Positions 17,599-26,062 of a stretch of DNA of 64,000 nt are shown here, one piece after another (the stretch's first letter is position 1; the number at the start of each line of letters is the position of its first letter). A program made the translations under genes and the position numbers. The notes beneath the pieces were generated by a model that made no database searches, was not told the DNA's origin, and saw only the letters and a program-made list of their open reading frames with translations. This stretch comes from Actinomadura violacea (lineage in GTDB: Bacteria; Actinomycetota; Actinomycetes; Streptosporangiales; Streptosporangiaceae). The stretch spans positions 124,001 to 188,000 of the forward strand of contig NZ_JAGEPF010000015.1 in the NCBI RefSeq assembly GCF_017573465.1, written 5' to 3'.

Positions 17599-18975
17599 TC
17601 ATGCCGCCCAGACCGTCTTGACGTTGCAGAAGGCGTGCATGCCCTGCGCGGACAGCTCGCGCCCGTACCCGGACCGCTTGACGCCGCCGAACGGCAGCTC
17701 CGGGTAGGACGTGGTCATCCCGTTGATGAAGACCTGCCCGGCGTCCAGCTCGCGGGCGAACAGCTCTCGCTCGCCCGGGTCTTGCGTCCAGGCGTTGGAC
17801 CCGAGGCCGAACCCGGTCGCGTTGGCCAGCTCGACGGCCTCCTGCGCCCCGTCCACCCGGAACAGCGACGCCACCGGCCCGAAGACCTCCTCGTGGAACA
17901 TCCGCATGTCCCGCGTCACCCCGCTGATCACCGTCGGCGGGTAGTACCAGCCGGGACGGTCCGGGCGCTCGCCCCCGCACAGCACGGTCGCGCCCTTGCC
18001 CACCGCGTCCGCGACCAGTTCCTCGACGTCGGCGCGGCCCTGCTCGCTGACCAGGGGCCCGACGTCGGTGCCGTCGTCCATCGGGTCGCCCACCTTCAGC
18101 GCCCGCATGTTCTGCACGAACAGCCGCTCGAACTCGTCGGCGCAGCCGCGGTCGACGATGAACCGCTTGGCGGAGATGCAGCTCTGCCCGTTGTTCAGGC
18201 ACCGGGACGTGGCCGCCGCCTCCGCCGCGGCCGCTATGTCGGCCGACGGCATCACCACGAACGGATCGCTGCCGCCGAGCTCCAGCACCGTCGGCTTGAT
18301 CTCGTCGCCGGCGATCGCGGCGACGGACCGGCCCGCCGGCTCGCTGCCGGTCAGCGTGGCCGCCTTGACCCGCGGATCGCGCAGCACCCGCTCCACCTTC
18401 GCCGACCCGATCAGCAGCGTCTGGAACGCGCCCTCGGGGAACCCGGCGCGGCGGAACAGGTCCTCCAGGAACAGCGCCGTCTGCGGGACGTTCGAGGAGT
18501 GCTTCAGCAGGCCCACGTTGCCCGCCATCAGCCCCGGCGCGGCGAAGCGGATCACCTGCCAGAGCGGGAAGTTCCACGGCATCACGGCCAGCACCGGCCC
18601 GAGCGGCTGGTAGTGGACGTAGGCGTCCCGGGCGCCCACCGCCTCGGGGTCGGCGGGACGGTCGGCGAGGAACTCCGCGGCGTGCGCGGCGTAGTACCGG
18701 CACGCCTTCGCGCACTTGCGCGCCTCCGCGATCGCCGCCTTGAGCGTCTTGCCCATCTCGGTGGTGAGCATCGCGCCGATCTGCTCGGCCTCGTCGTCGA
18801 GGATCCGGGCGGCGGCGTTCATCCATTCGGCGCGGCGCCCGAGGTCGGTCGTGCGGTACGCGGCGAACGTCTCGGCGGCCCGTGCGAGGCGCCGGTCGAC
18901 CTCCTCGTCGGCCAGCTCGTCGAAGGTCTTCTCCACGTCCCCGGTCGCGGGATTGGTGGTGGCGATCGTCGTCAT
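17599..18975 (-). CDS. GabD1-like succinate-semialdehyde dehydrogenase / aldehyde dehydrogenase
   Basis: A 458-aa NAD(P)-dependent aldehyde dehydrogenase. Catalytic Cys266 lies in NNGQSCISAKRF and Glu232 in LELGGSDPF; PWNFPLWQVIRFAAPGLMAGN is typical of the SSADH GabD1 group, whose usual length is the same. It would oxidise succinic semialdehyde to succinate. Start at the ATG with GGGAG nine bases upstream; an ATG 11 codons further up is less supported. No GABA aminotransferase is adjacent, so the physiological aldehyde is uncertain. Confidence 0.83.
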   Translation of the reverse strand: MTTIATTNPATGDVEKTFDELADEEVDRRLARAAETFAAYRTTDLGRRAEWMNAAARILDDEAEQIGAMLTTEMGKTLKAAIAEARKCAKACRYYAAHAAEFLADRPADPEAVGARDAYVHYQPLGPVLAVMPWNFPLWQVIRFAAPGLMAGNVGLLKHSSNVPQTALFLEDLFRRAGFPEGAFQTLLIGSAKVERVLRDPRVKAATLTGSEPAGRSVAAIAGDEIKPTVLELGGSDPFVVMPSADIAAAAEAAATSRCLNNGQSCISAKRFIVDRGCADEFERLFVQNMRALKVGDPMDDGTDVGPLVSEQGRADVEELVADAVGKGATVLCGGERPDRPGWYYPPTVISGVTRDMRMFHEEVFGPVASLFRVDGAQEAVELANATGFGLGSNAWTQDPGERELFARELDAGQVFINGMTTSYPELPFGGVKRSGYGRELSAQGMHAFCNVKTVWAA

Positions 18976-19108
18976 GTCGGGATGCTCCCTGGGTGTCCGC
19001 CTGTTCATCGGGGACGTGCCCGTGCGCCCTCCCTGGAAACACGGCGCCGGAAGGCCGCGCCGCGCGCGAGCCCCGGCGGCGCCGGGGCTGCGGGCCAGTT
19101 CGCCCTAT

Positions 19109-19124
19109 CCAGGTCCTGACCTGG
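19109..19124. promoter_or_regulatory. Palindrome in the gabD-like/MFS divergent region
   Basis: CCAGGTCCTGACCTGG is a perfect 7-bp inverted repeat with a 2-nt centre, between the divergent aldehyde dehydrogenase and MFS genes. Its compact form suggests a dimeric repressor site. The cognate protein is unknown. Confidence 0.4.
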
Positions 19125-19159
19125 GCAAACGTGACATGGCTCATACACTTCTCTTGACC

Positions 19160-19169
19160 GGAACGTTCC
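19160..19169. promoter_or_regulatory. GGAACGTTCC palindrome upstream of the MFS gene
   Basis: A perfect 10-bp palindrome 55 bp before the MFS exporter start, abutting a TTGACC hexamer (19154-19159). The identical decamer occurs in the promoter of the TetR-family gene at 38387-38396, which suggests a shared regulator. Confidence 0.4.
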
Positions 19170-19224
19170 ATGGAGCCGGTGGCGTTTAACCCCCTTTGAC
19201 AGTGCCTTTGAAGGGGAGAGATCC

Positions 19225-20493
19225 TTGGCGATCCCGGTGATGCTGCGCTCGCTGCGCCATCACAACTACCGGCTCTGGGCCACCGCGGACTTCGTCTCGA
19301 TCACCGGGACGTGGATGCAGGTCCTCGCGATGAACTGGCTCATCCTGTCCATCACCCACTCGGCCACCAGCGTCGGGCTGGGCCTGGTCCTGCAGGCCCT
19401 GCCCACCATGCTGCTCGGCCCGTGGGGCGGCGTGATCGCCGACCGGCTCCCCGCCCGCTACGTGGTGGCCTCCGGGCAGATCGCGCAGGCGGCGCTGTCC
19501 ACCGTGCTCGCGGTGATCGCCGCCGGCGACCCGTCCGGCACCGGCGGCCTCTACGCGATCTCGCTGGCGTCCGGCATGGTCACCGCGATGACCTCGCCCG
19601 CGCTCGGCCGCTTCGGCGCCGAGGTCGTCGGCCCCGAGGACCTGTCCAACGGCCTGGCGCTCGGCTCGGTGCTGAGCTCCGGCGGCCGGATCCTCGGCAT
19701 GAGCCTCGCCGGCGTGATCATCCCGCTCGCCGGAGTCCCCGGCGCGTTCGCCGCCAACGCCGTGAGCTTCCTCGGCGTGCTCGTCGCGATCGGGCTGATG
19801 CGCACCAAGGAGCTGCACGTCCTGCCGCCCGCCAAGCCGGGGGAGCGCGGCATCGTCGCCGGGTTCCGGTACGTGCTCGGCAACCCCCGCCTGCTGATCA
19901 TGTTCGGGCTCGCCTTCGCGCTCGGCAGCCTCGGCCGCAACTACCAGGTGACCATGGCCGCGATGAGCCAGGGCCCGCTGCACGGCGGCGCCGGCGGCTA
20001 CGGCGCCCTGTCGGTGCTGTTCGCCGTCGGGACCGTCCTCGGCGGCGTGTACGCCGCGTCCCGCGCCCGGCTCCCGATCCGGCTGCTGGTGATCACCGCG
20101 ACGATCTGCTCCGTCGGCCAGCTGCTCAGCGGCGGCGCGCCGAACCTGGCGCTGTTCGGCGCCGCGATGCTGCCGATCGCGGCCGGCGCCGTCGTCCTGG
20201 ACACCACCGTCGCCACCCGCGTCCAGCTGGACAGCCCCGGCCACCTGCGCGGCCGCGTCATCGCCGCGCAGGGCATGGTCGGCGCCGCGTCCGGCGCGGT
20301 CGGCGGCCCCGCGCTCGGCGCGCTCTGCGACACCCTCGGGCCCCGCACCGCGCTCGTGCTCGCCGGGACCGTCTGCCTGGCCGTCGCGCTCGCCGCCGCC
20401 TACGGCTTCGCCCGCGTCCGCCGCGCCCGTCCCGGGACCGCCGCCGCGACCGCCCCTGCGCCGGCCCCGGCCCTGGCCGCCGCCGAGGCCTGA
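19225..20493 (+). CDS. MFS transporter, EntS-like (MFS_3)
   Basis: A 422-aa major-facilitator protein with about 12 helices. The N-terminus LRHHNYRLWATADFVSITGTWMQVLAMNWLIL and the loop GGVIADRLPAR are hallmarks of the enterobactin-exporter-like MFS_3 family. It ends in an Ala/Pro-rich cytoplasmic tail. The start codon is taken as TTG because AAGGGGAG lies six bases before it; the next options are GTG at 19237 and ATG at 19240 with poorer spacing. Probably exports a small molecule or drug; substrate unknown. The GGAACGTTCC element upstream may be its operator. Confidence 0.85.
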   Translation: MAIPVMLRSLRHHNYRLWATADFVSITGTWMQVLAMNWLILSITHSATSVGLGLVLQALPTMLLGPWGGVIADRLPARYVVASGQIAQAALSTVLAVIAAGDPSGTGGLYAISLASGMVTAMTSPALGRFGAEVVGPEDLSNGLALGSVLSSGGRILGMSLAGVIIPLAGVPGAFAANAVSFLGVLVAIGLMRTKELHVLPPAKPGERGIVAGFRYVLGNPRLLIMFGLAFALGSLGRNYQVTMAAMSQGPLHGGAGGYGALSVLFAVGTVLGGVYAASRARLPIRLLVITATICSVGQLLSGGAPNLALFGAAMLPIAAGAVVLDTTVATRVQLDSPGHLRGRVIAAQGMVGAASGAVGGPALGALCDTLGPRTALVLAGTVCLAVALAAAYGFARVRRARPGTAAATAPAPAPALAAAEA

Positions 20494-20515
20494 CCGCCTC
20501 GCGCGCCGGGCTCCG

Positions 20516-21505
20516 TCACGTTCCCGCCGCCGGCCGGGCGCGCAGGCCGGCGGCGGCACGGAGCACCGACTCCCATTCGCCGGGGGAGGCGTCCACCGGA
20601 CGGTGCGCGGTGAAGCGCGGGTTCAGCTCGACCCGCCGGTCCCCGGCGACCTCGTCGACGAAGTCCAGCATCCGCCGTACCGGGTCGTCGCCGCGCCGCG
20701 CGCCGAGCGCGGCGACGACCTCGTCCAGAGCGGCGGCCAGGTCGACGCGCGGAGCGGTGACGGTCCCGCCGCAGCGGACGAGCTGCTCCTCGTAGCGGTC
20801 CTCCCAGAACTCCACGCGCCATCCCGGCCACAGCCCGCCGAGCGCGGGCACCAGGCCCGTGCAGGAATCGCGGATCCAGACGCCCGCCGTCCGAGCGCCG
20901 GCGTCCACGTGGAGACCGCCGGCCGGGATCTCCGGCAGGTCCAGCCGGGCGAGCCCTCCGGCGGGCAGCCGGTCCAGCAGCGCGGGCCCCTGCCAGCCGG
21001 TGTGCACGAACCACCCGAGCGGGTAGGCGGTGCACCCCTCCGGCGTCCGGACGGTGAGGAGATGGATCTCGTCGTCGAGTTCGGCGATGGTCTCGTCCGG
21101 CAGGAACCGCTCGTCCTCATCGGGCTCGCGCACGGCCGACCGGTCGAGACCGGCCGCCGCGGCGAGGTCGCCGGCGCCGTCGTAGGCCCAGCGGACCGTC
21201 CAGCCCGGCCACGTCGCCTCCAGCAGCGCCAGGAACGCGCGCTTGCACGGCAGGTCCTGCATCAGCTGATCGCCGTAGAACACCAGCCGCCGCGCGGTGC
21301 GGTCGACGACGGCGCCGCCCTCGGCCCAGACGTCGTCCAGCCAGTCGTTCTCCGGGTCGTCGCAGCGGTGCTGCGCGGCGATGAACCGGGCGGCCGGGGC
21401 CGGGCCCGCGACCAGTGCCGAGCACACCACGTCGGCGCCCCAGTGGGAGTAGTGCAGGCGCACCCGGCTGGCATCGATCAGCACGAAGTTGGCGCGGGCC
21501 CCCAT
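20516..21505 (-). CDS. Hypothetical protein with an internal duplication
   Basis: A 329-aa acidic, soluble protein with no signal peptide or membrane segment, not assignable to a known family by eye. Two copies of a ~55-residue pattern are visible. The first has EGGAVVDRTARRLVFYG and TWPGWTVRWAYD (about residues 65-115). The second has AGGLHVDAGARTAGVWI and LWPGWRVEFWED (about 200-250). The W-P-G-W core is shared. The start (MGARANFVLID) is the first in-frame ATG that gives a plausible fold; no strong ribosome site precedes it. Convergent with the MFS gene, 22 bp apart. Confidence 0.7.
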   Translation of the reverse strand: MGARANFVLIDASRVRLHYSHWGADVVCSALVAGPAPAARFIAAQHRCDDPENDWLDDVWAEGGAVVDRTARRLVFYGDQLMQDLPCKRAFLALLEATWPGWTVRWAYDGAGDLAAAAGLDRSAVREPDEDERFLPDETIAELDDEIHLLTVRTPEGCTAYPLGWFVHTGWQGPALLDRLPAGGLARLDLPEIPAGGLHVDAGARTAGVWIRDSCTGLVPALGGLWPGWRVEFWEDRYEEQLVRCGGTVTAPRVDLAAALDEVVAALGARRGDDPVRRMLDFVDEVAGDRRVELNPRFTAHRPVDASPGEWESVLRAAAGLRARPAAGT

Positions 21506-21557
21506 GGGCGGTGACGGTACGCTCCGCGGCCCCCGCTTCCCAGCGGTTTTCGGGGGG

Positions 21558-22367
21558 TCAGCCGGTGGCGGGGCGCAGCAGGGCCTCTTGGGCGATGGAC
21601 GCGACGAGCGTGCCGTCCGCCGTGTGGAGCGTTCCGCGCGCGAGGCCCCGCGCACCGTGGTTCGTGACCGGTTCCGCCGAGAACAGCAGCCACCGGTCCG
21701 CGCGCGGCGGGCGGTGGAACCACATCGCGTGGTCCAGCGTGACGGCCGTCGCGAGGCGCTTCGGCGAGCCGGGCGCGCGAGCGCTGCTCACCATCCCCAT
21801 GTCGGACAGGTAGGCCAGCAGGCAGGCGTGCAGCGCCGGATCGTCGCCGACCGGCCCGTCCGTCCGGATCCAGAACGGCTGCGGCACCGGGAACCCGTCC
21901 TCGTCCGGCGGGTCCACCACGCGGACCTCGAAACCGTCCGGATGCCGGGAGAACCCGGGCGGCACCCAGTGCGCCGGCAGGTCCTCCGGGGCCGGCGTCC
22001 CGGACGGGCCCGGACGCTGCCAGTCGTAGCCGTCCTCCGGCCCGTGGAACGAGGCGATCAGCTCCAGGAGGGGCTTGCCGCCCTGGCTCGCGGTGACGTG
22101 CCGGGTGGAGAACGAGCGGCCGTCCCTGGTGCGGGCCACCTCGAAGCGCAGCGGCTTCTCGGGGGCGCCCGGCCTGATGAAGTAGGCGTGCAGCGAGTGC
22201 GGCGGCCGTCCGTCCGCGGTCCGGCACGCGGCCCGCAGCGCCTGCGCGGCGACCTGGCCGCCGAACAGCCGGGGCCGCCCCACCGGCGGAGATTCCGCCG
22301 CGAAGACGTCCCCGCCGAGCGCGGTGAGGTCGAACAGCCGCGTCATGCCCTGCGGGGCGTCGCCCAT
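21558..22367 (-). CDS. tesB: Acyl-CoA thioesterase II (TesB family)
   Basis: A 269-aa double-hotdog thioesterase. The N-terminal half contains RLFGGQVAAQALRAA and SLHAYFIRPG, the second half LDHAMWFHRP and RWLLFSAEP with the conserved Asp; these are standard TesB motifs. It hydrolyses medium/long acyl-CoAs to free fatty acid and CoA in the cytoplasm. Start at the ATG preceded by GGGAGGG; upstream in-frame codons would overlap the divergent pgi promoter region. Stands alone. Confidence 0.9.
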   Translation of the reverse strand: MGDAPQGMTRLFDLTALGGDVFAAESPPVGRPRLFGGQVAAQALRAACRTADGRPPHSLHAYFIRPGAPEKPLRFEVARTRDGRSFSTRHVTASQGGKPLLELIASFHGPEDGYDWQRPGPSGTPAPEDLPAHWVPPGFSRHPDGFEVRVVDPPDEDGFPVPQPFWIRTDGPVGDDPALHACLLAYLSDMGMVSSARAPGSPKRLATAVTLDHAMWFHRPPRADRWLLFSAEPVTNHGARGLARGTLHTADGTLVASIAQEALLRPATG

Positions 22368-22469
22368 GAACCCTCCCGAGACCGTCCGGCAGGCTATCGC
22401 GCCGACCTTATCCGCGCGGCAGGACGAACCGGTCATCCGGGTGGGAACACTCCGCGGTTGGGGAGAGCG

Positions 22470-22500
22470 TTGCGAGCGCCGCGCGCCGCCGACCTATGAT
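22470..22500 (+). promoter_or_regulatory. Promoter of pgi
   Basis: TTGCGA (22470-22475) and TATGAT (22495-22500) with a 19-nt spacer form a plausible vegetative promoter. Because a further upstream start codon would fall inside the -10, it also supports the downstream pgi start at 22574. Confidence 0.5.
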
Positions 22501-22573
22501 CGCCGTGGGGGACGGCGCAGCGCCCGGGGGCCGTCGGCGCTCGCCCGGTCCCGCCGAGGAGATGAGAGAGGCA

Positions 22574-24205
22574 ATGGCTGATATCACCGAGGCGCCCGAG
22601 TGGACGGCGCTGGCCGAGCACCAGGCGGCGCTGGCGGGGCGGAACCTGCGCGAGCTGTTCGCCGGGGACCCGGGACGCGTCGAGCGGATGACCGTGACCG
22701 CCGGGGACCTCTGCCTGGACTACTCCAAGCACCGCGCGACCGAGGAGACGCTGCGGCTGCTGGTGGCGCTGGCGGAGCGGGCCGGGCTGCGCGACCGGAT
22801 CGCGGCGATGTTCTCCGGGGAGCACATCAACGTCAGCGAGGACCGCGCCGTCCTGCACACCGCGCTGCGGCTGCCGCCGGGGGAGGCGCTGACGGTGGAC
22901 GGCCAGGACGTCGCCGCCGACGTGCACGCCGTCCTGGACGAGATGTCCCGGTTCGCCGAACGGGTCCGCTCGGGGGAGTGGACGGGCTTCAGCGGCAAGC
23001 CCATCACCACCGTCGTCAACATCGGCATCGGCGGCTCCGACCTCGGTCCCGCGATGGCCTACGAGGCGCTGCACGACTACGCGGACGCGGGGATCTCCTG
23101 CCGGTTCGTCTCCAACATCGACCCGGCCGACATCCTCGGCAAGCTCGCCGGGCTGGACGCCGAGCAGACGCTGTTCGTCATCAGCTCCAAGACGTTCGGC
23201 ACGCTGGAGACGCTCACCAACGCCAAGGTCGCGCGGCAGTGGCTCATCGACGCCCTCGGCGACGCCAAGGCCGTCTCGCGGCACTTCGTCGCGGTGTCGA
23301 CCAACGCCGAGCGCGTCGCGGAGTTCGGCATCGACACCGACAACATGTTCGGGTTCTGGGACTGGGTCGGCGGCCGCTACTCCTTCGACGGCGCGATCGG
23401 CCTGTCGCTGATGATCGCGATCGGCGGCGAGGGCTTCCGGGAGATGCTGGCCGGCTTCCGCGCGATCGACGAGCACTTCCGCACCGCGCCGTTCGAGGCG
23501 AACATGCCGGTCCTGATGGGCCTGCTCGGCGTCTGGTACACCGACTTCTTCGGCGCGCAGACCCGCGCGGTGCTGCCCTACAGCCAGCGGCTGGCGCGCT
23601 TCCCCGCCTACCTGCAGCAGCTGACGATGGAGTCCAACGGCAAGTCGGTGCGGGCCGACGGCGCGCCCGTCGTCGCGCAGACCGGCGAGATCTTCTGGGG
23701 CGAGCCCGGCACCAACGGCCAGCACGCCTTCTACCAGCTGCTGCACCAGGGCACCCGGCTCGTCCCGGCGGACTTCATCGGGTTCGCCGAGCCGTTCGAG
23801 GACCGGGCGGGCATGCACGACCTGCTCACCGCGAACCTGCTCGCGCAGACGTCGGCGCTGGCGTTCGGCAAGACCGCCGACGAGATCGCCGCCGAGGGGA
23901 CCCCGGCCGCGGTCGTGCCGCACAAGGTGATGCCGGGCAACCGGCCGACCAGCACGATCCTGGTCCCCAAGCTCACCCCGAAGACCCTCGGCGAGCTTGT
24001 CGCCCTCTACGAGCACATCGTGTTCGTCGAGGGGACGATCTGGGGCATCGACTCCTTCGACCAGTGGGGCGTCGAGCTGGGCAAGGTGATGGCGCAGGAC
24101 CTCGCGCCCGCGCTCACCTCCGAGGAGCCGCCCACGGACGCGCCGGACGCGTCCACCGCCGCGCTCGTGCGCAGGTACCGCGAGCTGCGCGGCCGCCGGG
24201 TCTGA
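22574..24205 (+). CDS. pgi: Glucose-6-phosphate isomerase
   Basis: A 543-aa phosphoglucose isomerase that interconverts glucose-6-phosphate and fructose-6-phosphate in glycolysis and gluconeogenesis. Family signatures are all present: NIGIGGSDLGP, VISSKTFGTLET, WDWVGGRYSFDGAIGLS, EIFWGEPGTNGQHAFYQLLHQG and GIDSFDQWGVELGK. Length matches the long E. coli-like class. The start is MADITEAPEW, with GAGAGG in front; an ATG four codons upstream overlaps its own ribosome site. A strong terminator follows. Confidence 0.97.
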   Translation: MADITEAPEWTALAEHQAALAGRNLRELFAGDPGRVERMTVTAGDLCLDYSKHRATEETLRLLVALAERAGLRDRIAAMFSGEHINVSEDRAVLHTALRLPPGEALTVDGQDVAADVHAVLDEMSRFAERVRSGEWTGFSGKPITTVVNIGIGGSDLGPAMAYEALHDYADAGISCRFVSNIDPADILGKLAGLDAEQTLFVISSKTFGTLETLTNAKVARQWLIDALGDAKAVSRHFVAVSTNAERVAEFGIDTDNMFGFWDWVGGRYSFDGAIGLSLMIAIGGEGFREMLAGFRAIDEHFRTAPFEANMPVLMGLLGVWYTDFFGAQTRAVLPYSQRLARFPAYLQQLTMESNGKSVRADGAPVVAQTGEIFWGEPGTNGQHAFYQLLHQGTRLVPADFIGFAEPFEDRAGMHDLLTANLLAQTSALAFGKTADEIAAEGTPAAVVPHKVMPGNRPTSTILVPKLTPKTLGELVALYEHIVFVEGTIWGIDSFDQWGVELGKVMAQDLAPALTSEEPPTDAPDASTAALVRRYRELRGRRV

Positions 24206-24209
24206 CGGC

Positions 24210-24258
24210 GCGAACGGAACGGGCCCGCCGGTGCGTCCGGCGGGCCCGTTCCGTTCGC
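24210..24258. terminator. Strong bidirectional terminator after pgi
   Basis: A perfect 22-bp inverted repeat (24210-24231 and 24237-24258) with a 5-nt TGCGT loop, between convergent pgi and the EF-hand gene. Confidence 0.85.
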
Positions 24259-24292
24259 GTCCGGGCTCAGGCGTTCGCGTCCGGGCTCAGGC
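24252..24292. repeat. 20-bp tandem duplication across the EF-hand gene stop
   Basis: The unit CGTTCGCGTCCGGGCTCAGG occurs twice in tandem (24252-24271 and 24272-24291). The gene-proximal copy includes the EF-hand gene's stop (TGA, complement of TCA 24287-24289); the other repeats that stop downstream and its first bases form part of the terminator arm. Looks like a recent slippage or duplication. Confidence 0.8.
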
Positions 24293-24517
24293 CCAGCCCT
24301 GGTCCTCGAGGATCGCCCGGTACTCGGCGTAGGAGATGAACCCGTCGAGGTTGGCGTCGGCCTTCTCGAACCTGTCCTGCGTCTCCGCGCGCGTCCACGA
24401 CAGCCCGAGATGCTCCAGGACGAGCGTGAACTCCATCAGGTCGAGCCGCTCGTCGTTGCCGAGGTCCGCCTTGGTGAACACGGCGAGAAGGTCGTCCTCG
24501 GTCGGCCTGGTGGTCAT
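24287..24517 (-). CDS. Small two-EF-hand calcium-binding protein
   Basis: A 76-aa protein consisting of two EF-hands. Loop 1 spans residues 18-29 (D18, G20, D22, D26, E29) and loop 2 residues 54-65 (D54, N56, D58, G59, I61, S62, E65), the latter fully canonical. The helix-loop-helix spacing matches actinomycete calcium-buffer/sensor proteins. The start ATG has GGGGGAG four bases upstream. A calcium sensor or buffer; partner unknown. Confidence 0.87.
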   Translation of the reverse strand: MTTRPTEDDLLAVFTKADLGNDERLDLMEFTLVLEHLGLSWTRAETQDRFEKADANLDGFISYAEYRAILEDQGWA

Positions 24518-24563
24518 GCGCTCCCCCTGAACTGGTCCGCTATGCCACGCATCATAGACGCGA

Positions 24564-25307
24564 TCATTCGCCGCCGGTCAGCTCGGGGACGCGGTGCCGG
24601 TAGCGCTCGATGAGCGCGGTGTTCCGCTCGTCGCCGCCCGGCACGTTCGCGCTCGTCCACCGGGGCGGGTCCGCGCCGCGGGCGGCGGCGAGGTCGTCCA
24701 GGTCGGCGAGGATCCGCGACCACGCGTAGGCGGCGAGGATCGTGGAGACCGCGGCGGTCCGCGGCGCCTCCGGCGGGTGCAGGACGTCGCCGGGCGGCAC
24801 CCGGGTGTCCACGACGATCGCGGCGTGGTCGGCGAGCGTCGTCGCGGCCCGGGCGGCGGCGCCGTCCGCGGCGCGGGCCGAGGTCACCGCGACCACCGGG
24901 ACGTCCCGGGCCGCGCACTCCGCGGCGATCTCCACCGGGTACGGGTTGCGGCCGCTGGTGGAGAACACGACGGCGACGTCCGGCGGGGCGGGCGCGGCCT
25001 CCTTGACGACGGCGCGGCCGACGCCGGTGCGCCGCTCGGCGCGGGTGCTGCGCACGGCGTCGTCCAGCGGGAGCACGTCGGGCGCCCAGATCGGGCGGAC
25101 GGCGGCGAGCCCGCCGGCCCGGTAGAACGTCTCGCACACCATCACCAGCGAGTGCCCGGCCCCCGCGACGTGCACGATCCCGCCCGCCTGGACGGCGTCG
25201 AGCAGCAGCGCGGCGGCCGCGCCGATCGCCTCGCCGGACGCGGCGTCGAGGTCGTCGAGCAGGGCCCGCACCCGGCCGGGGAGCGGCAGCCGGGCTGCGT
25301 CAGGCAT
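24564..25307 (-). CDS. SIS-domain protein (UPF0309 family), probable phosphosugar isomerase
   Basis: A 247-aa sugar-isomerase (SIS) domain protein. VHVAGAGHSLVMVCETFYRAGGLA, FSTSGRNPYPVEIA and PVVAVTS are the SIS phosphosugar-binding segments, and the overall pattern matches UPF0309. It overlaps the PTS IIA gene by 8 bp and ends the PTS operon, so it probably acts on the sugar phosphate that this PTS produces. Reaction not determinable from sequence. Confidence 0.83.
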   Translation of the reverse strand: MPDAARLPLPGRVRALLDDLDAASGEAIGAAAALLLDAVQAGGIVHVAGAGHSLVMVCETFYRAGGLAAVRPIWAPDVLPLDDAVRSTRAERRTGVGRAVVKEAAPAPPDVAVVFSTSGRNPYPVEIAAECAARDVPVVAVTSARAADGAAARAATTLADHAAIVVDTRVPPGDVLHPPEAPRTAAVSTILAAYAWSRILADLDDLAAARGADPPRWTSANVPGGDERNTALIERYRHRVPELTGGE

Positions 25308-25737
25308 CGGGCACGGCCTCCTTGAGCGCGCGGGCCAGGTCCTCGCGGCCGGGCGCGGCGCGCAGCCGGCCGGCGAGCCCGCCCGACAGCGACCGGGCGA
25401 GCGCGGCGAGCGTGCCGACGTGCGCGTCCGGGTCCGGGGTGCAGAACGCCAGCAGCAGGTCGACCGGGTCGTTGTCGGGATGCCCGAACTCCACCGGCGC
25501 GGCCAGCCGCGTCACGCCGACCCCGACGGCCAGGCCGCCGTCCTCCGGGCGGGCGTGGACGAGCGCGAGGCCCTTGGTCAGGACGATGTACGGGCCGTTC
25601 TCCTCGACGACGCGCTCGCACGCGGCCGGATAGCCCTCGCCTGCGGCGCCCGCGGCGACCAGCGCGGCGGCGGCCTCGCGGACGGCCTCTCGCCAGTCCC
25701 GGGCGGCGACGTCGTCGTTGGCGGCGATGACGGTCAC
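25300..25737 (-). CDS. PTS EIIA component, ascorbate/fructose-mannitol type
   Basis: A 145-aa phosphotransferase EIIA. The phosphorylated His61 lies in LALVHARPEDGG, the form seen in ascorbate-type (UlaC/SgaA) IIA proteins. It takes phosphate from HPr and passes it to the IIB Cys. The GTG start overlaps the IIB stop (GTGA). No HPr or EI gene is in the window. Confidence 0.87.
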   Translation of the reverse strand: MTVIAANDDVAARDWREAVREAAAALVAAGAAGEGYPAACERVVEENGPYIVLTKGLALVHARPEDGGLAVGVGVTRLAAPVEFGHPDNDPVDLLLAFCTPDPDAHVGTLAALARSLSGGLAGRLRAAPGREDLARALKEAVPDA

Positions 25738-26036
25738 GGCAGCCACCCCTGCTCGGTCAGCCGCTCCTTCAGCTGCGCCGCGAGGCCGTCCTTGTCGAGG
25801 AAGTCGCTGATCGTGATGACGACGGGCGCGAGGTCGGCGATCTCGCCGGTGTGCATGCCCTGCCCGATCACCACGTCCGGGGACATGCCCCGCGCGGACG
25901 ACACGTCGGTGTTCTCCACCCGGGCGTCCACGCCGAGCGAGCTCAGCGCGTCCTCGGCGGTCATCTTCAGCATCAGGCTGGAGCCCATCCCGACCCCGCA
26001 CACCGCGAGGACCTCCAGCCGCCTGTCCAGTGCCAT
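25734..26036 (-). CDS. PTS EIIB component, ascorbate type
   Basis: A 100-aa IIB protein with the phospho-cysteine Cys13 in VCGVGMGSSL, as in UlaB/SgaB. It phosphorylates the sugar during transport through the IIC protein. GGAGGG precedes the ATG. It lies 26 bp after the IIC gene. Confidence 0.88.
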   Translation of the reverse strand: MALDRRLEVLAVCGVGMGSSLMLKMTAEDALSSLGVDARVENTDVSSARGMSPDVVIGQGMHTGEIADLAPVVITISDFLDKDGLAAQLKERLTEQGWLP

Positions 26037-26062
26037 ATCCGTTTCCCTCCGTTGCAGGTCGT

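Noticed and set aside
22496..22573. Upstream start for pgi
   Set aside because: The ATG at 22499 lies within or next to the predicted -10 TATGAT, so it could not be on the transcript's coding leader; 22574 has ribosome-site support.
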